A stretch of 64,000 bases of DNA from positions 1 to 64,000 of the forward strand of contig WTXD01000044.1 of assembly GCA_022496205.1 (NCBI GenBank), written 5' to 3'. The DNA is from Gloeopeniophorella convolvens. Its lineage: Eukaryota; Basidiomycota; Agaricomycetes; Russulales. Below are positions 29,904-45,783 of this stretch, one piece after another. The notes under the pieces are model-generated. The model saw only the letters and a program-made list of their open reading frames with translations. It had not been told where the DNA came from and made no database searches. The translations under genes were made by a program, and so were the position numbers. Position 1 is the stretch's first letter, and every line of letters starts with the position of its first letter.

Positions 29904-32900
29904 TCGAGGAGCCCACGAATTTTATACTTGGGAGATGTGGCTGTCTTCCGCAACGTTGTCGCCCTACAAATGCTCTTTCATATAAGCTGCACCCACCCTT
30001 GGCGGCTATTCGCCTCGGACCGCTGGATCGCAAGAACCAAGCAAGTAGCAGCAACAGTGCCTATCATGCATCGCTCCGTGATCACTTGCTAATCCCCGCG
30101 AGTGCTACATGGCAAAAATTTCTTTGAAGTCCGCTGTGACTGCGTAGGTGGGACCGCTTCGGGTAAGTCAGACACCGAAGCATTGGAGTCCCCAGTGCTC
30201 TGCAAACGATCGACTTGCCCAGGACCAGTAGACGACGTCAGTGAATGACCCAGCCACGAACACTCCAGAGCAATCTTTCCCAGGATACCGAACATCAGAA
30301 GGACAGATCATTTGCAGTGGGTGGGAAAGTCTTCATACAGAATCAACGAAAATCCCAAGGTAGCCCCGTCATGAGAGCCTGTAGCTTGAAGAGAGTGAGG
30401 TGGCAGATCGATGCACCGCGCGGGGACTGCCACCAGCGTGCCGCAAGTTGGCACTGCCACATGACACGTTGTGGCCACTTTCGGGAGTATTTTCTATATA
30501 TGGAAGCTCCCACCTCTCGCCGCCTGAGTGGGGCAGAGGCAGAGGTTAGACGAGCAGTGCCATCCTGACGGTGTGCATGAGCTCGGAACATCGAATTTTT
30601 GCGAGGCTATCCACCGGGGGGTGTCTTGCAGAGTTCCGGCCTCGTAATCAAGAAATTTGAAGACAATAACGGAGCTAGCTCAGCATATCCATGACCCTAA
30701 ATCACTTCTGGATATAGTACGTCACCCGTCAGGACGAGTCGAAACATGATCATCGACATTCGCACCCTGTCTTCTCTATTCATACCGGCTTCTCGGAGAA
30801 GAGAAGTATCTGCTCAGGCTGCCGACATCATGGCGAGCGTCGATCACACATGGAGCTTTCAAGAACAGTGTCTGTTCAAATCAACTTGGTTCCTGATCAT
30901 GTCGAACTAGTAACCCAAGGCGTCCTAAACGTGGAAGCGCGCTTGGGTAATGCCTAAGCGAGCAGGCCGGAGATGGAGAAAGACATTGGATTAGTCGCGA
31001 GAGGATGTTGGCCCCTCTTACTACCGAAGAAAGTAGTCTGACAAACGGCGATATTGCCTGTGATGTGCGCTATCTGCCCTCGCTGTGAATAATAACAGGA
31101 ACGCTCTTTGCAAACACTAAGAAACATCCCCCATTACTTGATTCAATGTCTCTGACAATTCCGCGTTACCTCTGAAATGACGTACTAATAGAGTCCCGAG
31201 TATAACCGGTTATAATATATAACCCGTCATGAAGGTACAGAAAGGTACGCGCCGGAATGCAATCTGTAACTTGCAAGTAGCATCCGAAGGGCACCCGATC
31301 AGTACCGTTATGTGTCCTTACCGAGAAACGGCATTATTTGAACAAAGAGCAGACTTCTCAAAGTGAAGGCGCTGTCGGGAGCACCTATTTTCGCCTCTGG
31401 GAGAAACCATGATACCAGTAGTCGAACCACGTAGACCCGAGTCCATCTCAAAGCGCGGTAACTGATGATGGCACAACGGCCGAATGGTATTGTTTCACTG
31501 CACCTGCGAAGCGCTCAAGGTCGCGGTAACATCTGTATGCGGGGTCCAGGAAAATACAGAAAATGGGCCTCTCCTGGGTTACGGTAGCCTTCCCCAACGC
31601 GGTTACCTCGGGATGAACGGACATGACATACGTCCTATCTCGCCTATGGGCCGCTTTCTAGCATTTACTCGCGGACATATTGATGTCTAGCCGCGACGCA
31701 AAGCCGTTTCATCAATGTTCCCGTAGGTACCGGTGGGTGAAAATACTGCGAGGGGAGAGTATAAAGTAGATAGATGAAAGCCGCCGAGGGTTGCTGCGGC
31801 CCAGACAAGATGCAGAGCAAGTGTAAATGTCCGATAATCACGACGTCATGCAACTGTTCGATCGGTCTGGGCCCAATGTGTCGTTCGAGTCGTCTCGGAT
31901 TCCGGAGTGCAACAAAGGCTTTGACAGTGGAAGGGCACTGTATGGGGTAGGAGGGCACGGGTAGGCAGACGTTGCGGAGACGGTGCTTACAGGTTTGTGC
32001 GCGTCCGACAGCATGGTTCAAGGTGGCCATGAGGTTCGTTTGAATTAATGATGGCAGAGACCACCTGGCCTTGGGCTGCGCGTGTCGGCATGAACAGTGG
32101 TCCTGTGCAGGAGGCGGTCCGCGAGAGCCCGATGGTGCTGGAAGTTCTGCGCTATTCTGCGCTATCTGATAGATGTGGTGTAGTCAAATTGGCGTCGGTA
32201 AGAATCATGCCTGAACGATATTCTTTGCTCTTCGCACTAGATTTTCTGATCGTTCGCTCTCAGCTTCCACGCCAGTGTCAGAAGAGTTATTCATCAGTAA
32301 CGTCCATGGGAAGGCAGGAGAGTGAAAATTTGGTGGTGTAGGCTTACTACATGCCAGATATCATCAAAGAACGGCATGCATGCTATGATGCCACACGAGG
32401 TTATGGCGCGCACAGCTGTAAGCCATCGTGCATCATCCATCATACCTGTCGATCCGAAAAGCTGTGTTTGTTGGGTGTACCGTAGGTGCCTCATGGCATA
32501 GCTTGCACTTGAGAAGATATCGCAGCGGGAGGCACGCATGGTCCGCATCACGATGGCCTACGGCGTAGAAGCGCCAAGGACGCCACCGTGTTCTCCTCGA
32601 GTGACTTATGCCTTGAGCTTGAGGGTGAGTGGATGTCGGGGTCAAGTGGGGTGGATGCTAATTGCTGTGCCCGGTGGCTTTGCAGCTTGCTGGCCATTGC
32701 GGCCGTTGCCGGGCATGGCGGTTAGCTCATGCAAAGCACGCGGCCGAAGTTGTGGACGGCGCTAGTCTCCTCAAGTCAGACGCCCGATCACGTTAACCCA
32801 CGGCGCGCGTTTACATGCAGCCCAACTTAACAAGTGGGCCGAGCTGCCCAAGACAGTCGACAAGGACGTCAGGGCCCGCCGGGGGGAGGTGGACGGCGGA

Positions 32901-32904
32901 AGAG
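29904..32904. other. Gene-poor region
   Basis: Three kilobases of short ORFs without recognisable motifs on either strand. A perfect 14-bp palindrome (TATAACCGGTTATA) lies at 31201-31214. GCGCTATTCT is repeated side by side near 32,150. No transposase, reverse transcriptase or RNA gene was recognised. The presence of a decayed gene next door suggests degenerating, repeat-prone DNA. Confidence 0.45.
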
Positions 32905-33571
32905 GATGAGTTGCTACCGGTTGGCAGCTTGATATTCTCCAAAGTCTTTCTCCGAAGTCGAGCGCCGCATCGACGTGATCATCTTCCGCTCATGTTGCGC
33001 TCATGCTTGGCGCATAGTGTGTACGACGCGCGGAGAATAACCGTGCACGGTCGGGTGCCGCTCAACGGGAAGAAGGTGCGTTGCCATAGCTTCCGCTGGA
33101 CGCGTCTCTGTCGGAGTTTGGAATGCCGGTAACACCAAAATGCAAACACCCATTCCGCACCGGGTGATATGGTGACAGTCGACCCGAAGGTCATCTCTTC
33201 GTTGCCCCGCCACCGAAGGCGGAGGAGCGATCAGAGAAGGAGGCCGCCAAGGAGCCCGGCAAGGGCGGATTCATAATCTCTGCTTCCAAAACCAAAGGCA
33301 CTGAGGCTCAGCGCTCAGCGCTCACCTTTCAACCTCCCCGATTACGCATTCTGTTCATCTTTATCACCGCATACCTCGAGGTGTCCTTTGCAACTTGCTC
33401 GGCCATTTAGGTACGACACCCACCGCCCGACCTGGTTACTCAGAAATTCCAACACCGTATGCCGCTGACAGAGAGGTTGTACGACTTGCGTGGGAGTGGT
33501 ACGAGTCGAAGGTGCGCCCGCGTAACCGAAGTAAACGGCAGCCCGCGCGGGAGCCAGAGGGTCATCGGTAG
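32905..33571 (+). pseudogene. Decayed copy of mitochondrial small-subunit protein uS4 (NAM9/MRPS4)
   Basis: Fragments in shifting frames follow the order of fungal mitochondrial uS4. They are PVGSLIFS, EVERRIDVIIFRSC, AHSVYDARRITVHG with VPLNGKK (to 33075), a probable intron starting GTGCG at 33076, then HQNANTHSAPGDMVTVDPK from 33133, and a C-terminal block ending PGYSEIPTPY...LAWEWY near 33,510. The middle part is the S4 RNA-binding domain. Lesions: a near-duplication around 32988-33005 that shifts the frame, AA where the intron's AG acceptor should be (33131-33132), and further shifts near 33,410. An intron being present argues for DNA duplication rather than retrocopying. The intact parent gene is not in the window. 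Confidence 0.72.
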
Positions 33572-33929
33572 ACATACTTGTTGCTACCATTTAAAACACG
33601 GTCACTAATAGATCGATTACGATGCTCGGTCTTGGATATCATCAGGGCCCTCAGGGGAAGTCAGAATCAGAACCATCTCAAGAGACGCTGAAGTAACGGC
33701 TTACCGTACGCTTAGGCGGCCTACGCAAGGGTTGACAAAGGCGTGCCTCACAGGTTGCGCCAGCGTTGCGCGCGTGCGCCCTAAGTCGACATCTGAGCGC
33801 TGTCCATTTCCCGATGCCCGACCCCATGAGTAATATGATTGACGATGTCACCCTAGCTATTGCGTCAAGTTCGCTGGTATAGATAGGGGCCCTGATGCGC
33901 CATGGTCGGCATTGCAGTCATCTCAAGAC
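33572..33929. other. Upstream region of the NmrA-like gene
   Basis: No gene seen. GTATAGATAGGGG at about 33,877 is a weak TATA candidate. Confidence 0.4.
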
Positions 33930-34966
33930 ATGTCTGGTTTCAAGAACTTCGTTATTGCTGGCTCTGGGACAGTTGGAACGCAAATTATTCGTGAGCTCCT
34001 CAAGAAGAAAAGCGCTGGCGAAGTCGACAACGTGACTATCCTCACGCGCTCGGTGCGTCGTCAATTCCGTTCCCGAAGTCTGCTCTGACTTAACATACCT
34101 TCGCAGTCTTCCAAGGGCTTGGATGAATTCACGGCCGCGGGGGCGAAAACCGCAGCCGTAGACTACACCTCTGCCAAGTCGCTCGCGGCAGTACTTGCAG
34201 GTGCAGATGTCGTTATTTCCACCTTGACGCACGTACCGTCCGCTCTCAACGCGCAGCACCTGCTCGCTGAGCAATCCAAAGCCGCCGGCGTGAAGTTGTT
34301 TGTGCCCTCCGAGTTTGGTAACGCGACGGATCGCGAAGGCGCAGAAGGCATCTTTGCGCTCAAGCAGGCTGTTCAGCACAAATTGAAGGAGCTCGACTTG
34401 CCGTATGCGCTGTTTTTTACTGGACCGCACTCGGATTTCGTCTTCATCCCGTATGTATCGAGTTCATTCGCCAAGGCTATGTGCTGACTGTTCGTCAGGG
34501 CGATTGGACTGGACATCAAGGGTGGCAATGTCACGCTCGGAGGGGACGGCAACGCGCTCAATTCGTTCACTACCCAAGTGGACATTGGCCGCTTCGTCGC
34601 CTACGTGCTAACCCAAGTTCCGTTGTCCAAGCTCCAGTGGCACATCTACCGCATTGAAGCTGAGCGCAAGGTGAGCGAGCATCTATCAGCCGAAGGAACA
34701 AAGCCGATTGACGATTGATGTGCCCGCGACTGCAGTCCTTCAATCAAATCATCAAGGAATACGAGGAGAGGACCGGCAAGAAAGTGAATGTTACGTATCG
34801 CCCCGTGGACGAGCTCAAGGCTGCCCTCGAAAAGAACCCGGCGGACTTCGCTTCGGTCTTGCAGCTCGACTGGGCAGTGGGTGGTGGGCTCATTGGGTCG
34901 GAGGACCAGTTGAGCGTCTCTGACTATCCTGACTGGAACCCCAAGACGATCGCCGACGTGCTGTAA
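33930..34966 (+). CDS. NmrA-like / isoflavone-reductase-like NAD(P)-binding protein
   Basis: Four exons: 33930-34052, 34107-34450, 34499-34670 and 34736-34966, giving 289 aa. A Rossmann motif GSGTVG lies at residues 11-16. It is followed by ADVVISTL, LFVPSEFGN and a substrate-domain segment VTLGGDGNALNSFTT, the layout of the NmrA/PCBER (phenylcoumaran and isoflavone reductase) branch of atypical SDRs. Such proteins either reduce aromatic ring or ether substrates with NADPH or act as redox sensors. In wood-decay fungi the family is large and has been linked to aromatic compounds. The Lys-x3-Tyr-type catalysis of reducing members could not be confirmed by eye. It is followed by VMA4 on the same strand. 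Confidence 0.85.
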
Positions 34967-35329
34967 TTTGAAAGGAAGGACACAGAGGCACTTAGGTATC
35001 GTCTGTTTTGAATTGTACAATATAAGTTGGCGTCTGCAAAATGCAGACATCATGAGGCGCTGTGTAGCGAGTGCACGACGCGCGCATTGAAAGTCAGCTG
35101 AGAATTCGAGATGATGGAGATGGATAAGGACATCTCCCCAGTGAATATATCTGTCCAGACGCATTGCACCAAGTGTGAGACAAAGTTTTAGCGTTGAAAG
35201 AGATGAAAGAGGCAGAGAAGGAGATGCTTCCAAAAGCAGACGGGCCGAGTGAGCAGCTGCGGGCCGACTCTTCCTCTCCGCACCGACCCTCTCAAACCCT
35301 GACGCTCGCCATCTACTTATTTCTTCGCA
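34967..35329. other. Spacer between the NmrA-like gene and VMA4
   Basis: 3' flank and promoter sequence only. No gene seen. Confidence 0.5.
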
Positions 35330-39697
<4,368 letters not shown>

Positions 39698-41438
39698 TGC
39701 GGCGACCGGTGCAGAAAGTAGATGTGAACCGCGGGGTCGAAGCAAGACGTGGCTCGTCGTTGCATTTTATGACAGCTTTAAGCTGAGCGGGCGCGTCTTT
39801 GCGAAGTATACCCGCTCTCTATCGCGCCCAGAATATCCTGGATAGCGCAGGCACCGTGTCAGGAGGGACCAATAGTCACGCTGGCATATGTATGCAGCCC
39901 ATGCCGTTCAGACAAGCAGCGTCGGTCGCGTAATTCGTACGCTGGCGGAAGGAGCTCGGATACGCCAGCGAACCCATGCGACGCTCGTGACCGCGCAGGC
40001 AAGCCTGCATTTCCCGAGAATACGACGAGGAGAAGATACAGCAAATGGATTAAAATGTCGGATTGTGAGGAAGGAAGGCAGCAATGGCGCTGCTGTGCAG
40101 ATGCTGTAAACGGTGGAGGCAGCCGAGAATGTCCCGATTTAGTTCCAAAGAGTCTCTGCAGAAGTGCAGAGTGAGAAGGAGATCAGACGACACCTAGCAT
40201 CACGGCCAGAGGAGGCAGGTGGGTGACGGGAATAGCCCTTCTCGGGTCCGACATTGTATTCTTGTGTCTAGGAAGTGAGGGGCACTCTGGGGCTCCGTGC
40301 GGGGTGGTCTGAATGGGCACATTGCTTCATTACCGCCGTCTTCACATCCTGCCCGGAGAGAAGAGGTACGCGATGGACTTCAACATCTGAGAAAGCAGGT
40401 AAATGAGCGCAGGATGGTGCGGTAGGGTCGCTGTATGTGTTTGAAGAGGTCGTGGTCGGCGAGTAGATGTGGTCCTGCAAAAATCACGGAACGTGTGATG
40501 GGCCTTGAGCAGATGACAACAAGTAGAACTACGTACCTGAGAGAACGAATGCCTCGATAAGGAAGCGCTACCGACGAGAGTCTTCACGTGTTCTGGGGAT
40601 CCCTGTGGGGGTTCTCCCGCCAATCACCACGGGGAAATTAGGCAATAAGACTACTTGGTGACGCAGTCCTTCAAACATCTTGCGCACGATTTTCCGACAA
40701 GCCCGTGGGTGTGCTATTTATGTCCTGCAGCGACTGACTGTTCTTGAAATATTCAGATCAGCGTGGAGAGGGGCCATGGAGTGCGCAGCTCGGACGAGCG
40801 TCTTGTCGGAAGCGCAGGGAGAATTTGGGATGAGCCCATTGAAGGAAAAACGGCAGCAGTCGGCACGCATCTTTCTCCGAGGCATCACCAGTATAAATCG
40901 TACCGTGAAGTCTTGCGAGGCGAAGAAAGCCGAGTGAGAACCTTAGCCTGCCTGTAAAATAGGTTGGACCTTGGAGTTCACCGAGCCCACTGTAATCGAC
41001 TGGGACTTGCTTAGGAACCACATGAGCTGGCAGGCTGTCGAATGTGCGTGGCTAAGTATTCGTGTTGCATCCTGGTTTCGTTCAAAAGGCACGGGGTGGT
41101 CGCCAAGTGTTGCCCGAAACGGTAGCCCAAGCCTTGCGGCACGGCGCTCGGATTCGCACGTGCCACTTCGGTCGCAGAGCTGATCATAAGAGCATCCAAC
41201 ATTGAACGTATGAACGCCTTGACGGCGCGAGGATTTTGAATAGGGAAACCAGCGCCGACCGTTGTTGGCGGGCGCAATCTGGAAACTACCGCACTATGGC
41301 CGCTGTGCTATTGATGATGTCCTCCACGAACTCGAACGTCTCAAGTGTTCAACAAAGGTGATTGAGGTGTGTCTCCCCTTGTTGATTGCATACAAAGAAT
41401 ACAGCTTCTTCTTCACGTAACTACACCAGTAAACTCAT
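39698..41438. other. Spacer between the cellobiose dehydrogenase and catalase genes
   Basis: Holds the cellobiose dehydrogenase promoter and the catalase 3' flank. ORFs are short and without motifs. No repeat or RNA gene recognised. Confidence 0.5.
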
Positions 41439-43414
41439 TCATCCCTGCAGACCACCGATGTTGGCCTTGTAGCGCCAAGCCTCAGCGACGGGGGCAGCCT
41501 TGAGCGGCTGCACCGGCGAAGCGCCAATAGCCTTGGCAACAGCGTCCGAGAAGCTCTGGTCGACGGCAGCAAAGACTGACACTAAAACCAGTGTTAGTGA
41601 GGGTGAAAAGGTCATCCAAAAAAGCCACGTACGCTGACGGTCCCTAATCTCGGGAGACCTGACGTTGCCCAAATGCACAGCAATATTGTGCACAAGATGT
41701 TCACGGTCAGTCTGGCTTAAGACCTTTTGATAGAGCGCGCGAGGCTGCTCAAAGTCGACTGTGGGAGACATCAGAAGGAAGGTTTGCTGTGGTTGCACGA
41801 GGCCGCTTACGCTCATTGATCTCAGAGAGCTCGGCACGAGCATAGCCAGTCCAGACCTCGTGCTTGTGCTCAGTGTTGGCATAAGGCTTAGCGCGGTATG
41901 CAAGGGGGGAAATGGTGCTCTGGTAGTTCGGGCGAGCGCCTTGGCTGACAAACGTGGCCGGCCCGTCACGCTGGAAGTTCGCAACAGGGGCAACGGGGGC
42001 ATTGACAGGGAGTTGTTGGTAATTTACACCAAGACGATGGCGGTGGGTGTCCGGGTACGAGAAGAGCCGGCTTTGCAAGACGGGGTCGGTGCTGGGCTCA
42101 ATACCAGGTATGGTGTGAGAAGGCGAGAAGGCAGCCTGCTCAATCTCCGCAAAGTAGTTCTGCGGGTTCTCGTCCAGAACAATCTTGCCGATGGGCCGGA
42201 GCGGGAACTCCTTATGCGGCCACACCTTGGTGAGGTCCAGAACGTTGTAGCGGAATTGCTCAGCCTGCTGGGCCGTCATCGTTTGCTGTAAAGAGCGTAT
42301 CTGAGAAAAAGTTCTAGACAGAGGTGAGAATGGCAATTACGGCATAGACTGTCCATGATGGATAGTTCTTGCTCTCGATGGCTTCGAACAGTTGCTGAAT
42401 ACCATAGTCTGGGTTCTCGCCTGCGAGTTTGCCCGCAGTTTCGTTATCCAAGGTCTAGGAAAATATAAGCTCTACTTTCGGCTCCGAATAGGCCAAGTCG
42501 AGGTCCTTACATGGAAACCGCCGTCTGCGCGAACGTGAATCTGGACGTAGACCCACTCGCCGTCCTGACGAACAAACTTGTAGGTGTGACCGGAGTAACC
42601 GTGCATGCGGTGGAAGCCGTTGGGAGTGCCGCGATCGGAAAAGAGAATCAAGACTTGGTGGATGCTCTCAGGGTTCTGGGAAAGGTAATCCTGGAGAGAG
42701 AAGATCAGCCTTCGCGCGCGATAGAGTGAGAGAGATTTCGGAAAGGTGACAAAGCGGACCGGAAGCGATGAGATAAGAAGTGAACGTACCCAGAACATAT
42801 CGGCATCCTTGAGATGAGTCTGGGGGTCACGCTTCTGGGTGTGAATGAAGTGCGGGAACTTCGCGGGGTCGCGGATGAAGAAGACGGGCGTGTTGTTGAA
42901 CACCCAGTCGAGATTGCCCTCCTCCGTGCGGATCTTGATGGCAAACCCACGAGGATCGCGGGCAGTATCAGCGGAACCAGACTCGCCACCAACTGTGGAG
43001 AAGCGAATGGTGGTGCGAGCCTTGCTGCCGACCTTTGAGAAGAACGGCGCAGAGGTGAGGTCGGAGATGTCGTGAGTGACCTCGAAGTAGCCGTGCGCGC
43101 CAGCGCCCTTGGCGTGGACCTGACGTGATCAAAGATAAGATGGAGATGAGATCACGACAGATGAGATGATACTGACGACACGCTCGGGAATGCGCTCGCG
43201 GTCGAAGTGGGCGAGCAGGTCAATGTGGTGGAAGTCTGGAAGGTAAGAAGATGAGGGCGGTGCAGAGAGATGGGGAGAGACGGAACAGACCTTGTAGAAG
43301 GAGGGGGCCGTTTGGGCCGAGCCTCTCTGCGGCATAGGGGCGGGCGACGGGTGCGCCGTTGGAGGTGGTGTAGAGGGCACCGTCCTTTGAGTTGTGTACT
43401 TGCTGGGAAGGCAT
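41439..43414 (-). CDS. Haem catalase (small-subunit clade)
   Basis: Eight exons: 43291-43414, 43177-43235, 42790-43119, 42511-42690, 42341-42454, 41811-42285, 41633-41758 and 41439-41581, giving 516 aa. The distal His is H63 in VVHAKGAGA, the distal Asn is N136 in FNNTPVFF, and the proximal haem ligand is Y346 in [12 protein letters not shown]. The motif usually reading GAFGYFEVT here has His (GAHGYFEVT). There is no signal peptide, and the C-terminus does not end in an SKL-type peroxisome signal. The length fits small-subunit catalases. It breaks down hydrogen peroxide. It lies on the same strand 1.7 kb upstream of the cellobiose dehydrogenase gene, whose product can generate peroxide, but the catalase appears intracellular. 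Confidence 0.95.
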
Positions 43415-43470
43415 GATGAGATGGCAGCGAGAAGAAACGCGGACGATGGAGGGGCGACAGAGTGGGGATG

Positions 43471-43477
43471 TTATATA
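43471..43477 (-). promoter_or_regulatory. TATA box of the catalase gene
   Basis: TATATAA on the minus strand, 57 bp upstream of the catalase ATG, a normal core-promoter distance for a short 5' UTR. Confidence 0.5.
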
Positions 43478-44614
43478 GGTGTTGGACGGTCAGGTGCCTG
43501 GCGGACTCTGGAATGGCCATGTTGAGGGCGAGCATGAGCAGCGATTAGGGAGAGAAGAGAGGAGCGTCTCCAGCGCCCGATCGCCATCCGGATCTAATCA
43601 TAACCCGCACGCGCCCATTGGCTCCCACCGGCTTGTCCCGCCTGCTTCCGCCCAGCGCCGTCCGTTCGATTTGTCGTCGTTCCCAGCATGCGCGCACGCC
43701 CATGCCCCATCTGCTCAGTCCTCACAAGTCCTCACCCCCCTCTGCTCCTTGCGGCAAAGAGGTATAAAATTTCCCTCGCGGTCTCATCGCGACAACTCCG
43801 TGAACTCCTGTCCTCGGCCCTCTTCTGTCCAGTCTCCATGATGTCCTGTCCGACCACAGGCGCATGTCATTGCTTACCTCGGACATCCTTATGGACCTTG
43901 GATTGCAAATCTGCACCATCTTCGTTGACGCGTGACGCGACCTGACGCGACCTCTCGCAATCGAACAGCCCAGAGCTTACCCTTCTTCTGGACTCGCCTG
44001 CTCGCCTGTCCTCATGACTGCTCTTCCTAATCATTGTTCCCCCAGATCAGGGAAACGGGCCTTCACATCCGGATGCCCGCTCCATGGAGATCTCTTCGCG
44101 GCACCCCGTTTTCCTCTACCACAAAATGAACATTCTTTCAGAAGCGAATACGGACCTACGTCTCTTCTGCAATGCACGAACCAAGCCTATTCGTCGCGGC
44201 AGAAAGTGTCCTTGGATGGAACACGCTTATCTCGTGTATCAGCGAGTGCACTCAGCATCAATCGACCCATCCGCCGGCCGCTGACTCTCCGCGCCTGCGC
44301 GTCCCAGAGCGATCGCGCGTTTCGTACCCCGCGTCCCGCCCGATCCCCGTGACGCGTGACTCCCCACAGCGGTCCCGTCTAAGCTCCAGCTCTGAGCCCG
44401 GTCGGTCACCTCCGATGTGTCAGCATTGATAGACCCACAAGCATCGTATCGTACGATGCGCAGATCAATCAACCTCGCCGCAAAGTACAGACCTGTTCAG
44501 ACTCGTGCTAAAGATCGCGAACCACGATCATGTGATTCTCACTAACGGGCGCCTATTTGCGTGTGCGTCATACGTCATAAAAACGCAAATGAGTAGCAAG
44601 AAAGGAAAAAGAAA
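43478..44614. other. Catalase upstream region
   Basis: No gene recognised. A second TATAAAA-like site lies near 43,764. ORFs here are pyrimidine-rich chance frames. Confidence 0.45.
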
Positions 44615-44697
44615 CTCCCTGGCGGGGAGTCGAACCCCGCTCTCGCGCGGCCAGAAGAATGACAGGCGCGTGTACTAATCCGATATACTACCAGGGA
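44615..44697 (-). tRNA. tRNA-Asp (GTC) with a 10-nt intron, copy 1
   Basis: The acceptor stem TCCCTGG/CCAGGGA pairs fully, the T arm is CGGGG-TTCGACT-CCCCG, and the anticodon stem is CGCGC/GCGCG. Its 17-nt loop equals a normal 7-nt loop plus a 10-nt intron just after position 37, with anticodon GTC. The discriminator is G. A T-run (rc of AAAAAG near 44,607) follows at the 3' side as a Pol III terminator. The sequence is identical to the copy at 52,273. Confidence 0.9.
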
Positions 44698-45783
44698 CTT
44701 GTTGTAAATGAAGATCTATGACGTCGAGAGGTCGAGCTGTTCGAAATCAGACGGCACGGTCGTCGCGTGCCTGCTATTGCCTTATTACTGCCCGTCTGAC
44801 GACGTCTCTTCGATACTAGCCACGTTCCCATCCAACGCTTGCAAAGGCTGCTCTCGTCCCGCCGATTTAGGAATCTAGGCCTGCGAGAATCTGTTCGATC
44901 ATCACTGCCGTCTTTAGTTACCTTAGTCCCTGGTTTTGAGCCTAGTTCTTCCGTCACCAAGTCAACAACAACGGTGCCGGTGATCCCTGGGCTGCCACAC
45001 GATGTTCTTCCTGGCCATACATCCTCCTCGCTCATCTTGTGCCCTGCGATGCTCTTCTCGTTGTTGCGATACTCATACGCCATCTCCATGTGCTCCAGCA
45101 CATGCCGTTCTCAACAGATTGCTATCATGTGTATCTCCTGGGATCATGCGATGCGTTGAGCTGGCACTTCCCCCCTTCTGTACTACTTCGGACCGGGCCG
45201 GCCGATTAGATGACTTTATCTTCCCGACGCCTGTGACGCCCTGCGTTACCCAAACTCAAAGTACAAGTCACGCCGTCAAGTGGGAACACTCGCTGGGCGG
45301 CGCGAATTGGGTAGTCGAGCCACCGTCTCGCGATGGTTGTCTTCGCAACACCACTTGCGCTCTGGGAGACCCCGGTAGACTCAGTTGACCAACCTCGACG
45401 TCATATCGGAAGAATTATCTGCATCCATTTCCTTATCACAAAGTCAGACACACTCCCGACCAATCCAACACTCGGTTGCCTGACGTCCCTGTGTCCATGT
45501 GCATGCTGCTTCTCTCCGTATCAGGATTGAACACCGCGAGATGCGTTCAGCAGCGCAGAGCCCGCCTGCCTGCTTCTTCTCTTACAGTGCTGCACATGGA
45601 ATGCGTGAGCACGCGACTGCGCCAGTGACTCTCTCAGCTTGGCTGTATAGAGATCTGCGCTGATTTTTCCCCTTCGACTCGCTGGCAACGGACGGTACAC
45701 ATGCGGCGCGCCCCTGCCACAGCATAAGAATCGCAACGCAGAACGGATGGACTAACTTCGCCTTCCCTCGCGTATCTCTCTCC
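44698..45783. other. Region upstream of the chitinase gene
   Basis: Pyrimidine-rich DNA leading to the chitinase start. No gene seen. Confidence 0.5.

Noticed and set aside
32880..32920. Myb-like string RWTAEEDELL
   Set aside because: Ten matching residues only, no helix-turn-helix afterwards, and the surrounding blocks follow mitochondrial uS4 instead.
43479..44429. Several ORFs of 80-120 codons upstream of the catalase gene
   Set aside because: Pyrimidine-rich, overlapping on several frames, no domain, no splice support.
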